Positions 16,635 to 23,247 of a stretch of DNA of 46,750 bases are shown one piece after another (the stretch's first letter is position 1; each line of letters begins with the position of its first letter). Below the pieces are notes generated by a model. The model was not told where the DNA came from and searched no databases. It saw only the letters and a list, made by a program, of their open reading frames with translations. The DNA comes from Thiothrix sp. UBA5583 (GTDB taxonomy: Bacteria; Pseudomonadota; Gammaproteobacteria; Thiotrichales; Thiotrichaceae): contig DILV01000025.1 in NCBI GenBank assembly GCA_002425225.1, positions 1-46,750 on the forward strand. The letters are read 5' to 3'. Both the position numbers and the translations under genes were made by a program.

Positions 16635-17006
16635 ATGATGTTTAGCGATGTATCCCTGGATGAAATGTTCCCTCGCGCCATTCCGGTCATGCGTGCCCCA
16701 TTGCCAGTACTAAAAACCGATAATGTCTACAAGCACATTGAGCGGCGTGCTGCTGCATTAGGTATGACACTGACCGGTGAACACATGGATGTCATTGATT
16801 TTGTCCTTGAATTTTACGAGCACTGTGATGATTGCCAGAATGCCCGAATGCTGGCTGATCTTGTGCAGGATGAATTTGCAGGTAAAGGCGGGCGCAAGTA
16901 CCTGTATCAACTGTTCCCCAACGGCCCTCTTAGCACTATTCATGATCTGGCAGATTTGCCTAAACTGGGCAATGAAACTGACAGAAGTTTTGGCACCAAC
17001 TGGTAG
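16635..17006 (+). CDS. DsrC/TusE-family protein lacking the C-terminal cysteines
   Basis: A 123-residue member of the DsrC/TusE/DsvC family, recognised by GMTLTGEHMDVIDFVLEFYE and GGRKYLYQLFPNGPL. DsrC carries sulfur on two C-terminal cysteines and TusE on one; here the C-terminal arm (about 100-123) has neither. It thus matches the cysteine-less RspA-type relatives thought to be regulatory. Unusually, a CxxC pair (Cys64, Cys67) occurs in the middle of the fold. The start is ATG 16635, 7 bp after AGGAGGG; a second ATG follows at 16638. It is a single gene with its own operator upstream and terminator downstream. Confidence 0.85.
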   Translation: MMFSDVSLDEMFPRAIPVMRAPLPVLKTDNVYKHIERRAAALGMTLTGEHMDVIDFVLEFYEHCDDCQNARMLADLVQDEFAGKGGRKYLYQLFPNGPLSTIHDLADLPKLGNETDRSFGTNW

Positions 17007-17028
17007 ATTATCAGGAATCTTCTCTCGA

Positions 17029-17064
17029 AACCCGGTCGGATATTATTTTCGATCGGGTTTTTTG
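17029..17064 (+). terminator. Rho-independent terminator after DsrC-like gene
   Basis: A 10 bp stem with one G-T mismatch, AACCCGGTCG (17029-17038) with CGATCGGGTT (17050-17059), and a T6 run at 17058-17063. It lies 23 bp after the stop. Confidence 0.85.
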
Positions 17065-17136
17065 TTTATGTTCAGTTTAGAACTTATAGAATGAAGCCCT
17101 GTCATAATCCATAACAAAAAACAGGGGTTTGATCAA

Positions 17137-17745
17137 ATGGGGAAATTTCAGGCTGCGTTGTGGCTGGGCGCTACAACGGCATTACTGGGTGGCTGTGCGC
17201 CAACCTTACCTTATCCAACTTACAGCATGTACGCTTATGCACCAATGCCGGAAGGGGGATCCCAATACGGATTCTATGATGATGGTGTCCGACCTTATTT
17301 GGCTTCTTATAATCGACCTTATCCATCACGACCACTATTTTCCCAACAATACGAACCGGATGACGCACCCGCACGGCGAGCCTTGCTGGCACAGGCACAT
17401 CAGGCATTGGGGACACGTTACAAGTTTGGTGGCGAAACACCGCGTGAAGGCTTTGATTGCAGTGGTTTGACCCAGTATGTCTACCGAAATGCCAATGGCA
17501 TCAACCTACCACGCACCGCAGCCGAACAAAGTCACGCCAGCCGCACCATCAGTTTCAATGAGATGCGCCCCGGCGACCTGATTTTCTTCCGTACCAGCGG
17601 CAGTACAGTCAACCATGTGGGCATTTATATAGGACGCGGACAATTCATCCATGCCGCTTCCGGTGGAGCCAAAGTCACTGTAGACAACCTGAGCCGACCC
17701 TACTGGCAACAACGTCTGGTCAAGTTTGGCAGTTTTCTCGCGTAA
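17137..17745 (+). CDS. NlpC/P60 family lipoprotein, peptidoglycan endopeptidase
   Basis: A 202-residue lipoprotein: signal peptide with lipobox LGGC (Cys20), a tyrosine/proline-rich spacer (about 25-75) and a C-terminal NlpC/P60 domain. The catalytic triad is complete: Cys108 in FDCSG, His160 in NHVGIYIG, and His172 in FIHAAS. It should cleave peptide stems in the cell wall from the outer membrane, as MepS/Spr does. The spacer could span part of the periplasm. Start ATG at 17137 with AGGGG about 10 bp upstream. It is a single gene. Confidence 0.92.
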   Translation: MGKFQAALWLGATTALLGGCAPTLPYPTYSMYAYAPMPEGGSQYGFYDDGVRPYLASYNRPYPSRPLFSQQYEPDDAPARRALLAQAHQALGTRYKFGGETPREGFDCSGLTQYVYRNANGINLPRTAAEQSHASRTISFNEMRPGDLIFFRTSGSTVNHVGIYIGRGQFIHAASGGAKVTVDNLSRPYWQQRLVKFGSFLA

Positions 17746-17817
17746 TACAATGCTTTGAACCATCCCATCCTGTTTCTCGACCAATAGTCCGGTCAGTGTT
17801 TCTTTGAAACAAAACGA

Positions 17818-17824
17818 CTATACT
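17818..17824 (+). promoter_or_regulatory. CTATACT -10 element, RpoS-type
   Basis: The heptamer CTATACT, 44 bp before the LysM-protein start, matches the extended -10 favoured by RpoS; no good -35 sits 17 bp upstream, which RpoS tolerates. The E. coli homologue of the downstream gene is under RpoS control, and rpoS is encoded in this window. Prediction only. Confidence 0.4.
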
Positions 17825-17867
17825 ATGTGGCGGAGATTATTCCACTTCAATACAAAGGAGAAACGAG

Positions 17868-18311
17868 ATGGGACTGTTCGATTTTGCCCGTGATATTGGC
17901 AAAAAACTTTTCGGCAAAGAAGAAGAAGCACCAGCAGCCCTGGAGCAGCACATCAATGAAGACAACCCCGGCGTAAGTGGTTTGCAGGTACAGGTGCAGG
18001 ATGGTGTAGCTACCATTTCCGGTCAGGCAGAATCCGCCGAAGCACTGGAAAAAGCTGTACTGATGGCAGGCAACGCAATGGGCATACAGGAGGTCAAGGC
18101 CGATGGCATGACCATTGCTGATGGTAGCCAGATCGGTGGCGATGATGAATTCTACATCATCAAGAAAGGCGACACCCTGTGGAAAATCGCTGAACACGCC
18201 TACGGCAACGGTGCGAAATACACCAAGATCGTGGAAGTTAATCGCGAAGTCATCAAAAATGCTGACCTGATCTTCCCAGGCCAGAAAATTCGTATTCCGA
18301 AAAACGTCTAA
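17868..18311 (+). CDS. kbp: BON and LysM domain protein (Kbp/YgaU-like)
   Basis: A 147-residue protein starting MGLFDFARDIGKKLFGK, a family hallmark, followed by a BON domain (about 25-88; VSGLQVQVQDGVATISGQAES) and a C-terminal LysM domain (about 94-145; FYIIKKGDTLWKIAEHAYG...IFPGQKIRIP). No signal peptide. The E. coli homologue YgaU/Kbp is a cytoplasmic potassium-binding protein induced by osmotic stress and RpoS. AGGAGAAACGAG precedes the ATG. It is followed 17 bp later by the YidB-like gene, suggesting one transcript. Confidence 0.93.
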   Translation: MGLFDFARDIGKKLFGKEEEAPAALEQHINEDNPGVSGLQVQVQDGVATISGQAESAEALEKAVLMAGNAMGIQEVKADGMTIADGSQIGGDDEFYIIKKGDTLWKIAEHAYGNGAKYTKIVEVNREVIKNADLIFPGQKIRIPKNV

Positions 18312-18328
18312 CCAAAGGAAACACCTAC

Positions 18329-18808
18329 ATGGATATGGGAAACCTCATGCAACTGGGTGCCCAGTTGTTTCAGAGCCAACTGGATAAAGACCGTGACGGT
18401 CAACTGGAAATCACTGAAATCGCTTCTGCCATGATGGGGCTTATGGGCAATAGCCAAGGTCAGTCACAAGCTGGCGGCCTCGGCGGGCTAGTTTCCATGA
18501 TTGCCGGAATGCAGGGCGGTAATGATTCAGGTCTGGCTTCACTGGCTGCTTCATGGCTAGGTCAGGGAGCCAATGAGCAACCATCTGCGGGTCAACTGTC
18601 TCAAATGTTTGGTCAGGACAAAATCGCCGCATTTGCACAGCAACTGGGTATCAGCCAAGAATCGGCACTGAGCGGCTTGCAAGCTGCCGTACCGAATGTT
18701 GTAGACAAGGCATCACCTAACGGTTCCCTGGATCTGGGCAGTATGCTGGACGCAGTGGGTGGCGTACAAGGTGCGATCGGGCTGGCAAGCAAGCTGTTCG
18801 GGCGTTAA
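18329..18808 (+). CDS. YidB/DUF937 family protein with EF-hand loop
   Basis: A 159-residue protein with the DUF937/YidB fold in its C-terminal half (SAGQLSQMFGQDKIAAFAQQLGIS...GLQAAVPNVVDKASPNG). Near the N-terminus it has a canonical EF-hand loop, DKDRDGQLEITE (about residues 20-31), with acidic residues at loop positions 1, 3, 5 and 12. The middle is Gly/Gln/Ser-rich and low complexity. No signal peptide is seen. AAAGGAA precedes the ATG. The cation link is notable beside a potassium-binding Kbp homologue. YidB function is unknown. Confidence 0.82.
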   Translation: MDMGNLMQLGAQLFQSQLDKDRDGQLEITEIASAMMGLMGNSQGQSQAGGLGGLVSMIAGMQGGNDSGLASLAASWLGQGANEQPSAGQLSQMFGQDKIAAFAQQLGISQESALSGLQAAVPNVVDKASPNGSLDLGSMLDAVGGVQGAIGLASKLFGR

Positions 18809-18850
18809 GACTAACCGCTCATCCGATCACATAAAAACCGCCGAAAGGCT

Positions 18851-18882
18851 AATGCCAATCAGTTAAGCTGGTTGGCATTTTT
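18851..18882 (+). terminator. Rho-independent terminator after yidB-like gene
   Basis: Stem AATGCCAA (18851-18858) with TTGGCATT (18872-18879), 12-13 nt loop containing a further CAG/CTG pairing, then a T run to 18882. It ends the kbp-yidB unit 42 bp after the stop. Confidence 0.8.
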
Positions 18883-19110
18883 GTTAGTAGCGTTTGGGTA
18901 TGTAAAGTCACCGCCGCCTTGTCCTGCTGTAGCAGCCACCACTGACTACCACTGACTTGCGTACACTGCCATTTTCCGACGACCAGCATCCATCCTTTAC
19001 TACTTTCATGGCATACTTGCAGCATTGGACGCAAACGTCATGCAGCCGCAAGTCTCGACACAGGTTTTCCCTGTACGGCTTGCCATATAACAAAACAAGG
19101 TGGCACACCA
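18883..19110. other. Non-coding stretch before the DUF4124 gene
   Basis: Between the terminator and the DUF4124 gene (302 bp in all from the previous stop) nothing is recognised. Two overlapping minus-strand frames of 61 and 83 codons have no start signals and no family resemblance. The plus-strand promoter for the DUF4124 gene must lie here. Confidence 0.4.
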
Positions 19111-19740
19111 ATGAAACCAGCAGTTTATGTATCCATAGCCATGCTTGGCATCCTGGCAAACATGAATGTTGTCAACGCTGAAATGTACAAGTGGACAGAC
19201 AAAAACGGTAAAACCCACTACACGGCGACACCGCCTCCTGCTGATGCCCAAGGCAAGAATATTGAAGATGACATCAAGCTATCCACTGGCAAGCTGGGCA
19301 ACGTCATCCCTAAAAACACCACTAGCGCTGCTGAACCCAAAAGCGACATGGACAAAGCAGCAGAAGAAGGCAAGAAAAGCGAGGAAAAACACCGCGATTT
19401 CTGCCAGCAACAATCTGCTGCCCTCAAGCAGATGACCGCCAATGCCCTGATCAAATGGAAAGACGATCAAGGAGAACGCTTCCTTACAGCGGAAGAGAAA
19501 ACCCAGAAAATGAAAGAGATGGAAAAAAACATCAACAGCATGTGTCGCCCTGAAATGTTCAAGGATTCGCCCGACCGCCAAACCAGTGCTACCGAAAAAG
19601 CCATGGATGAACGCCTGTCAGGAGAAAAGGACGAAGGCATCAATGCGGCAAGCACTACCGGTACGGCTAGCAGCGATGCAGGTACAGGCAGCGCCGCTCA
19701 GGAAGGAGCAGCCACCAAGTCCATACCCGCTGCCAACTGA
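19111..19740 (+). CDS. DUF4124 domain-containing exported protein
   Basis: A 209-residue protein with a signal peptide (MKPAVYVSIAMLGILANMNVVNA) followed at once by a DUF4124 motif (EMYKWTDKNGKTHYTATPP), a small beta unit common in proteobacterial periplasmic proteins. The rest is highly charged and helical, with two cysteines (in RDFCQQQ and SMCRPEM) that could form a disulfide, and ends in a low-complexity Ala/Ser/Thr/Gly tail. AAGGTGG precedes the ATG. Function unknown. Confidence 0.8.
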   Translation: MKPAVYVSIAMLGILANMNVVNAEMYKWTDKNGKTHYTATPPPADAQGKNIEDDIKLSTGKLGNVIPKNTTSAAEPKSDMDKAAEEGKKSEEKHRDFCQQQSAALKQMTANALIKWKDDQGERFLTAEEKTQKMKEMEKNINSMCRPEMFKDSPDRQTSATEKAMDERLSGEKDEGINAASTTGTASSDAGTGSAAQEGAATKSIPAAN

Positions 19741-19852
19741 GCTGAGGGTTTGCCTATTGATGTGTAGCAGACAACCATAAACCGGCTGAATTTGCGCCTT
19801 GTTTGCATTAATATGGATACCTTCTCCAGCATGGTAAAAGGCAGGTGTACCC

Positions 19853-20593
19853 ATGACCCTATGCAGACATCCCGTTTTATGCAGCGTTTTGCTTGGCATG
19901 TCCCTGTTGTTGTCTGCCTGCACCTCCTTACCGCTTACCCGAAATGATGCAGAACTCAAACAAGCCTACCTCGCTGCCGTCAAGGATGCGGAGCAAACCG
20001 AACCGCATGAAATTTCAACCAAACTGACCGCCATTACCCCCAGTAATCCACGCCTGGTCTGGAAAGGGCAAGACACTCGCAACCCGCAGGTTCGGGTTGC
20101 CACCTGGACAAATTACAACGGCTATGATGACAAGATACACCAAACCATGCGCCTTTCCCGCGAGGTATGGGTGACTGCCGTACCTGAATTCAAGGATTTT
20201 TGTACTCGCATCCGTGGCGACAAAACCCTGCGGCTGGAACAGTTACTGGGGTTGCCGCCTGCTTCCGGCAAAACCAAAGTCGTGGAAATGTGGGTGAATC
20301 CCGCTGACCTGTTCCGCCCCAGTCCCGACCCTGAAATCAGCGACCATGAAGCGGGAGTGGATTTCCCCCAGTCCAGCCGTCTTGCCATCAGTGACAGCCA
20401 CAAAGCCTGGATCAACCAGCTCAAAAGCGGGTCTTACGGGGAAAAAGGCTATCCGTGGACACGGTTGGGCTACACCTATGACTGGGGGCAACAATCCGGT
20501 CACGTCGGCCTGAGCGAATTTGTCATTACCAAGGGCGCTGCTGTCGAAATTGCGGAAGTTGCACCCACAGCCCAATACTGCCAGCCACACTGA
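19853..20593 (+). CDS. Conserved hypothetical lipoprotein
   Basis: A 246-residue protein with a lipoprotein signal (hydrophobic VLCSVLLGMSLLLS then lipobox LSAC, Cys23). The mature part has no domain I can name. It is rich in aromatic residues and has a conserved-looking C-terminal part with FRPSPDPEI, KAWINQLKSGSYGEKGYPWT, and LGYTYDWG. AGGCAGGTG lies before the ATG. It is convergent with dgt, with only 3 bp between the stop codons. Function unknown; I have not recognised homologues with known roles. Confidence 0.7.
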   Translation: MTLCRHPVLCSVLLGMSLLLSACTSLPLTRNDAELKQAYLAAVKDAEQTEPHEISTKLTAITPSNPRLVWKGQDTRNPQVRVATWTNYNGYDDKIHQTMRLSREVWVTAVPEFKDFCTRIRGDKTLRLEQLLGLPPASGKTKVVEMWVNPADLFRPSPDPEISDHEAGVDFPQSSRLAISDSHKAWINQLKSGSYGEKGYPWTRLGYTYDWGQQSGHVGLSEFVITKGAAVEIAEVAPTAQYCQPH

Positions 20594-20596
20594 GGT

Positions 20597-21751
20597 TCAG
20601 CGCAAGCCTGCCAGATCAAACAACTGCCCGTATTCGCGCATGGCGTAACGATCAGTCATGCCCGCAATGAAATCGGCAATCGCCCGCGCCCTGCCCGCTT
20701 CGCCAGTCTCGGCTTCATAACGTTTGGCAAACGCCTGATACTTGGGTGTGAGCAAACGCACATCCTGCATGTAAGCGGCAAACAGCGCCCGTACCACTTG
20801 CCGAGCCCGCCAGGTCATGCGGTAGACGGTCGGGTGGAAATACAGGTTTTCGCGCAAAAACTTCTTCAGCACGTTTTTCTGGCTGCGCATGGTCTCACTG
20901 TAACGTATCAGCGCGGCAGACTGGGCACGCACCTCTGCCAGTGTTTGCACCCCGGAAGCCAGAATGGCGGCCTGGCTGCTTTCGGTCAGGTCAACCACCA
21001 TGCGCCCGATCATGCGGCGCAAGGTTTCGCGGATCAGACGCCGCCCTTGCAGATCAGGGTAAGCCTTCAACACAGCCTCGTATTCGGCAGCAAACACCGG
21101 CACTTCCTGCAACTGCGCCAGCGTGATCAGACCGGAACGCAAACCGTCCTCAATGTCATGGTTATTGTAGGCAATTTCATCTGCCAGATTGGTAAGCTGC
21201 GCCTCCAGCGACGGCTGGGTTTTGTTGAGGAAACGCTCTCCCACATCGCCCAAAGCGGCGGCGTGTTTGACTGCGCAATGCTTGAGGATGCCTTCGCGGG
21301 TTTCAAAGGTCAGGTTAATGCCGGGAAAATCAGCATAGCTATCTTCCAGCACATCCACTACCCGCAGCGATTGCAGGTTGTGTTCAAAACCACCGAACGC
21401 CTTCATGCAGTCGTTGAGTTCGTCCTGCCCGGCATGACCGAACGGGGTGTGGCCGAGATCGTGGGAAAGGGCAATGGCTTCCGTCAGGTCTTCATTCAGA
21501 CCCATGCTGCGGGCAACGGAACGGGCAATCTGTGCCACTTCCAGCGAATGGGTCAGGCGGGTACGGTACAGGTCGCCTTCGTGATTGACGAATACCTGGG
21601 TCTTGTATTCCAGCCGCCGGAATGCCTTGGAATGGATGATACGGTCGCGGTCACGCTGGAACTCACTGCGGTACTGCGGTGCGGCCTCCGGGTAGCGGCG
21701 GCCTTGGCTATGTGCCGGGTCGGCAGCGTAAGGGGCAACGGAATACTGCAT
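20597..21751 (-). CDS. dgt: Deoxyguanosinetriphosphate triphosphohydrolase (dGTPase)
   Basis: HD-superfamily phosphohydrolase of 384 residues that removes triphosphate from dGTP or other dNTPs. Family motifs are RTRLTHSLEVAQIAR (first metal His), ALSHDLGHTPFGH (HD pair at about 97-98) and the N-terminal RDRIIHSKAFRRLEYKTQVF. The length matches type 2 dGTPases rather than the 505-residue E. coli Dgt. The ATG at 21751 overlaps the glycosyltransferase stop by one base (TGATG); a GTG just before it is possible. It is the last gene of the glycosylation operon, which is probably linkage rather than function. Confidence 0.93.
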   Translation of the reverse strand: MQYSVAPYAADPAHSQGRRYPEAAPQYRSEFQRDRDRIIHSKAFRRLEYKTQVFVNHEGDLYRTRLTHSLEVAQIARSVARSMGLNEDLTEAIALSHDLGHTPFGHAGQDELNDCMKAFGGFEHNLQSLRVVDVLEDSYADFPGINLTFETREGILKHCAVKHAAALGDVGERFLNKTQPSLEAQLTNLADEIAYNNHDIEDGLRSGLITLAQLQEVPVFAAEYEAVLKAYPDLQGRRLIRETLRRMIGRMVVDLTESSQAAILASGVQTLAEVRAQSAALIRYSETMRSQKNVLKKFLRENLYFHPTVYRMTWRARQVVRALFAAYMQDVRLLTPKYQAFAKRYEAETGEAGRARAIADFIAGMTDRYAMREYGQLFDLAGLR

Positions 21752-22491
21752 CACATCGCCCGGTGCAGCCAGCGGATTTTCAACAAATCAGTAAACATAC
21801 GGATAGAATCCTTGATCGGGTCTACTTTGGAACCGTCCATGTGTTCCCACTTTACCGCCACTTCCTTGATTTTGAAACCCTGCTTGCGGGCGATGTACAA
21901 ATGCTCCACATCAAAACCGAAGCCGTAAATGCGTTGTAACAGGGCAATACGCTGGGCTGCCTCGCGCCGGTATGCCTTGAAACCGCACTGGGTATCCTTG
22001 ATGCCGGGAACCGACAGGGTGCGTACCGCCATATTGAAGATCAGGCTCATTGCATCCCGATACCACGGTTTCTTTTCCACCTCGGAATCTGTCAGCTTGC
22101 GTGAACCGATCACCACGTCATAACCCTGGGCAAAATACGGCAGCAGCTTTTCGATTTCCTCAATCGGAGTGGAAAGGTCGGCATCGCTGAACAACACGAT
22201 CTCGCCGGAAGCCTTGATCATGCCGCGAGCAATGGAAAAGCCCTTGCCGACGTTCTTGATGTTTTCCATCAACTGGCCTTCGTCCTGCTCCTTGGTTTCC
22301 TTGCCGTAGATGTCGATGAATTTCACCACCTCGGTCGTCAGGTCGCGGCTGCCATCATCTACCACAATGATTTCGCTGCGATACGGCTGGGCAGACAGGT
22401 AATCCTTGACCTTGTAGAGCGAGTCGGCAATGCGGTTTTGCTCGTTGTAGGCCGGGATAATGATGGAAAGGTAAGGTCGTTCGTTATTCAT
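21751..22491 (-). CDS. ALG5-like GT2 glycosyltransferase (polyprenyl-phosphate sugar synthase)
   Basis: A 246-residue GT-A fold family 2 enzyme. Motifs are LSIIIPAYNEQNRI at the N-terminus, VVDDGSRD (Asp45/46), the metal-binding DAD (103-105, SDADLSTPIEE), and the end GFGFDVEHLYIARKQGFKIKEV. The DADLSTP and DTQCGFKAY signatures are those of dolichyl-phosphate beta-glucosyltransferase (ALG5) and bacterial relatives that put a sugar from a nucleotide donor on a polyprenyl phosphate. There is no C-terminal membrane domain. The gene overlaps the SMR gene by 8 bp and dgt by 1 bp. Glucose as the sugar is inferred from ALG5 likeness. Confidence 0.88.
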   Translation of the reverse strand: MNNERPYLSIIIPAYNEQNRIADSLYKVKDYLSAQPYRSEIIVVDDGSRDLTTEVVKFIDIYGKETKEQDEGQLMENIKNVGKGFSIARGMIKASGEIVLFSDADLSTPIEEIEKLLPYFAQGYDVVIGSRKLTDSEVEKKPWYRDAMSLIFNMAVRTLSVPGIKDTQCGFKAYRREAAQRIALLQRIYGFGFDVEHLYIARKQGFKIKEVAVKWEHMDGSKVDPIKDSIRMFTDLLKIRWLHRAM

Positions 22492-22882
22492 GTTGTGTTG
22501 CCTCGGAAGGTTTTGCCACCAGCGCCACGCCCAGCATGATCAGCACAATCCCCGCCGTTTTGCCCAGCGTGAAAGATTCGCCAATCCGGGGCCATAGCAC
22601 CGCGCCCAGATAGACCAGAATGTACCCCAGGCTCAGCAAGGGGTACGCCACGCTCAGCTCAAAATGACCAAGCACATAAATCCACACCAGCATGGCAATG
22701 GCGTAACAGGCAATACCCGCCATCACCCACAGCAGGCCAAACCACTGTTCCACACTGGCATTGCCGTTTTGTAGCGCCGTGAAAAAAACCGTCAGTGCAC
22801 CCAGTGCCTGCATCCCTGCCTTCATGAACAGTTGCCCCAATGCACCGCATACAATCGAAGTCGCCAGCAATAGCCATTTCAT
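22484..22882 (-). CDS. SMR/EamA-like small membrane protein, ArnE/ArnF-like (second of pair)
   Basis: A 132-residue protein with four predicted transmembrane helices. It belongs to the small multidrug resistance fold but lacks the TM1 glutamate needed for drug export; instead TM1 has GALGQLFMKAG, like ArnE/ArnF, the heterodimer that flips undecaprenyl-phosphate-aminoarabinose. Its C-terminal half (ELSVAYPLLSLGYILVYLGAVLW) parallels the partner upstream. The ATG at 22882 overlaps the partner stop (ATGA). A longer in-frame extension upstream is an artefact of the overlap. Probably half of a lipid-sugar flippase; inference from paralogy and neighbours. Confidence 0.85.
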   Translation of the reverse strand: MKWLLLATSIVCGALGQLFMKAGMQALGALTVFFTALQNGNASVEQWFGLLWVMAGIACYAIAMLVWIYVLGHFELSVAYPLLSLGYILVYLGAVLWPRIGESFTLGKTAGIVLIMLGVALVAKPSEATQHE

Positions 22883-23247
22883 GCCACACCCCCTACCAGC
22901 AGCGAAATTCCCAGCATGATCAGGGCAGTACCTAGCCAGCGACGCGGTGGAATAGTTTCGTGGAACAACCAGCGAGCCGCCAGCATCACCACCACATACC
23001 CCAGACTGAGCATCGGGTAGGCAATGCTCAGTTCCAGCCTGCCCAGCACCACCAGCCACAGCAGCAAACCCGTACCAAGGAACAGCACACTCAACACAAT
23101 ATTGCGCCTGAACAATAATTGCAGTTTTGGGCCGGTATGGGTGGCAAAATCGTGGGCAGCCAGTTTCTGGAAAATCTGTGCGGCACTGCTGCACCCGATT
23201 GACACCAGCAGCAATACGACTACCCACAACGGAACATTCTGGATCAT
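22879..23247 (-). CDS. SMR/EamA-like small membrane protein, ArnE/ArnF-like (first of pair)
   Basis: A 122-residue, four-helix membrane protein paralogous to the next gene. TM1 (SIGCSSAAQIFQKLAA) resembles ArnE's AGQLCQKQA segment and has no acidic residue, so proton-coupled drug export is unlikely. The shared motif ELSIAYPMLSLGYVVVMLAA repeats in the partner. Start ATG at 23247 overlaps the GH31 stop by 4 bp, and its own stop overlaps the partner start by 4 bp, so the two are made together and could form a heterodimer. Proposed role: moving the sugar-loaded lipid carrier to the periplasmic face. Confidence 0.85.
   Translation of the reverse strand: MIQNVPLWVVVLLLVSIGCSSAAQIFQKLAAHDFATHTGPKLQLLFRRNIVLSVLFLGTGLLLWLVVLGRLELSIAYPMLSLGYVVVMLAARWLFHETIPPRRWLGTALIMLGISLLVGGVA

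Noticed and set aside
18849-19159. Two overlapping minus-strand frames of 61 and 83 codons
   Set aside because: No Shine-Dalgarno, non-ATG or poorly placed starts, one ends inside a terminator hairpin, and no resemblance to a family.
20798-21928. 376-codon plus-strand frame opposite dgt
   Set aside because: Antisense to two genes with strong motifs (HD pair; DTQCGFKAY); no recognisable domain.
22484-23227. 247-codon minus-strand frame as one long protein
   Set aside because: Its first half is the out-of-frame shadow of the first SMR gene; the real gene starts at 22882 with a 4 bp overlap.
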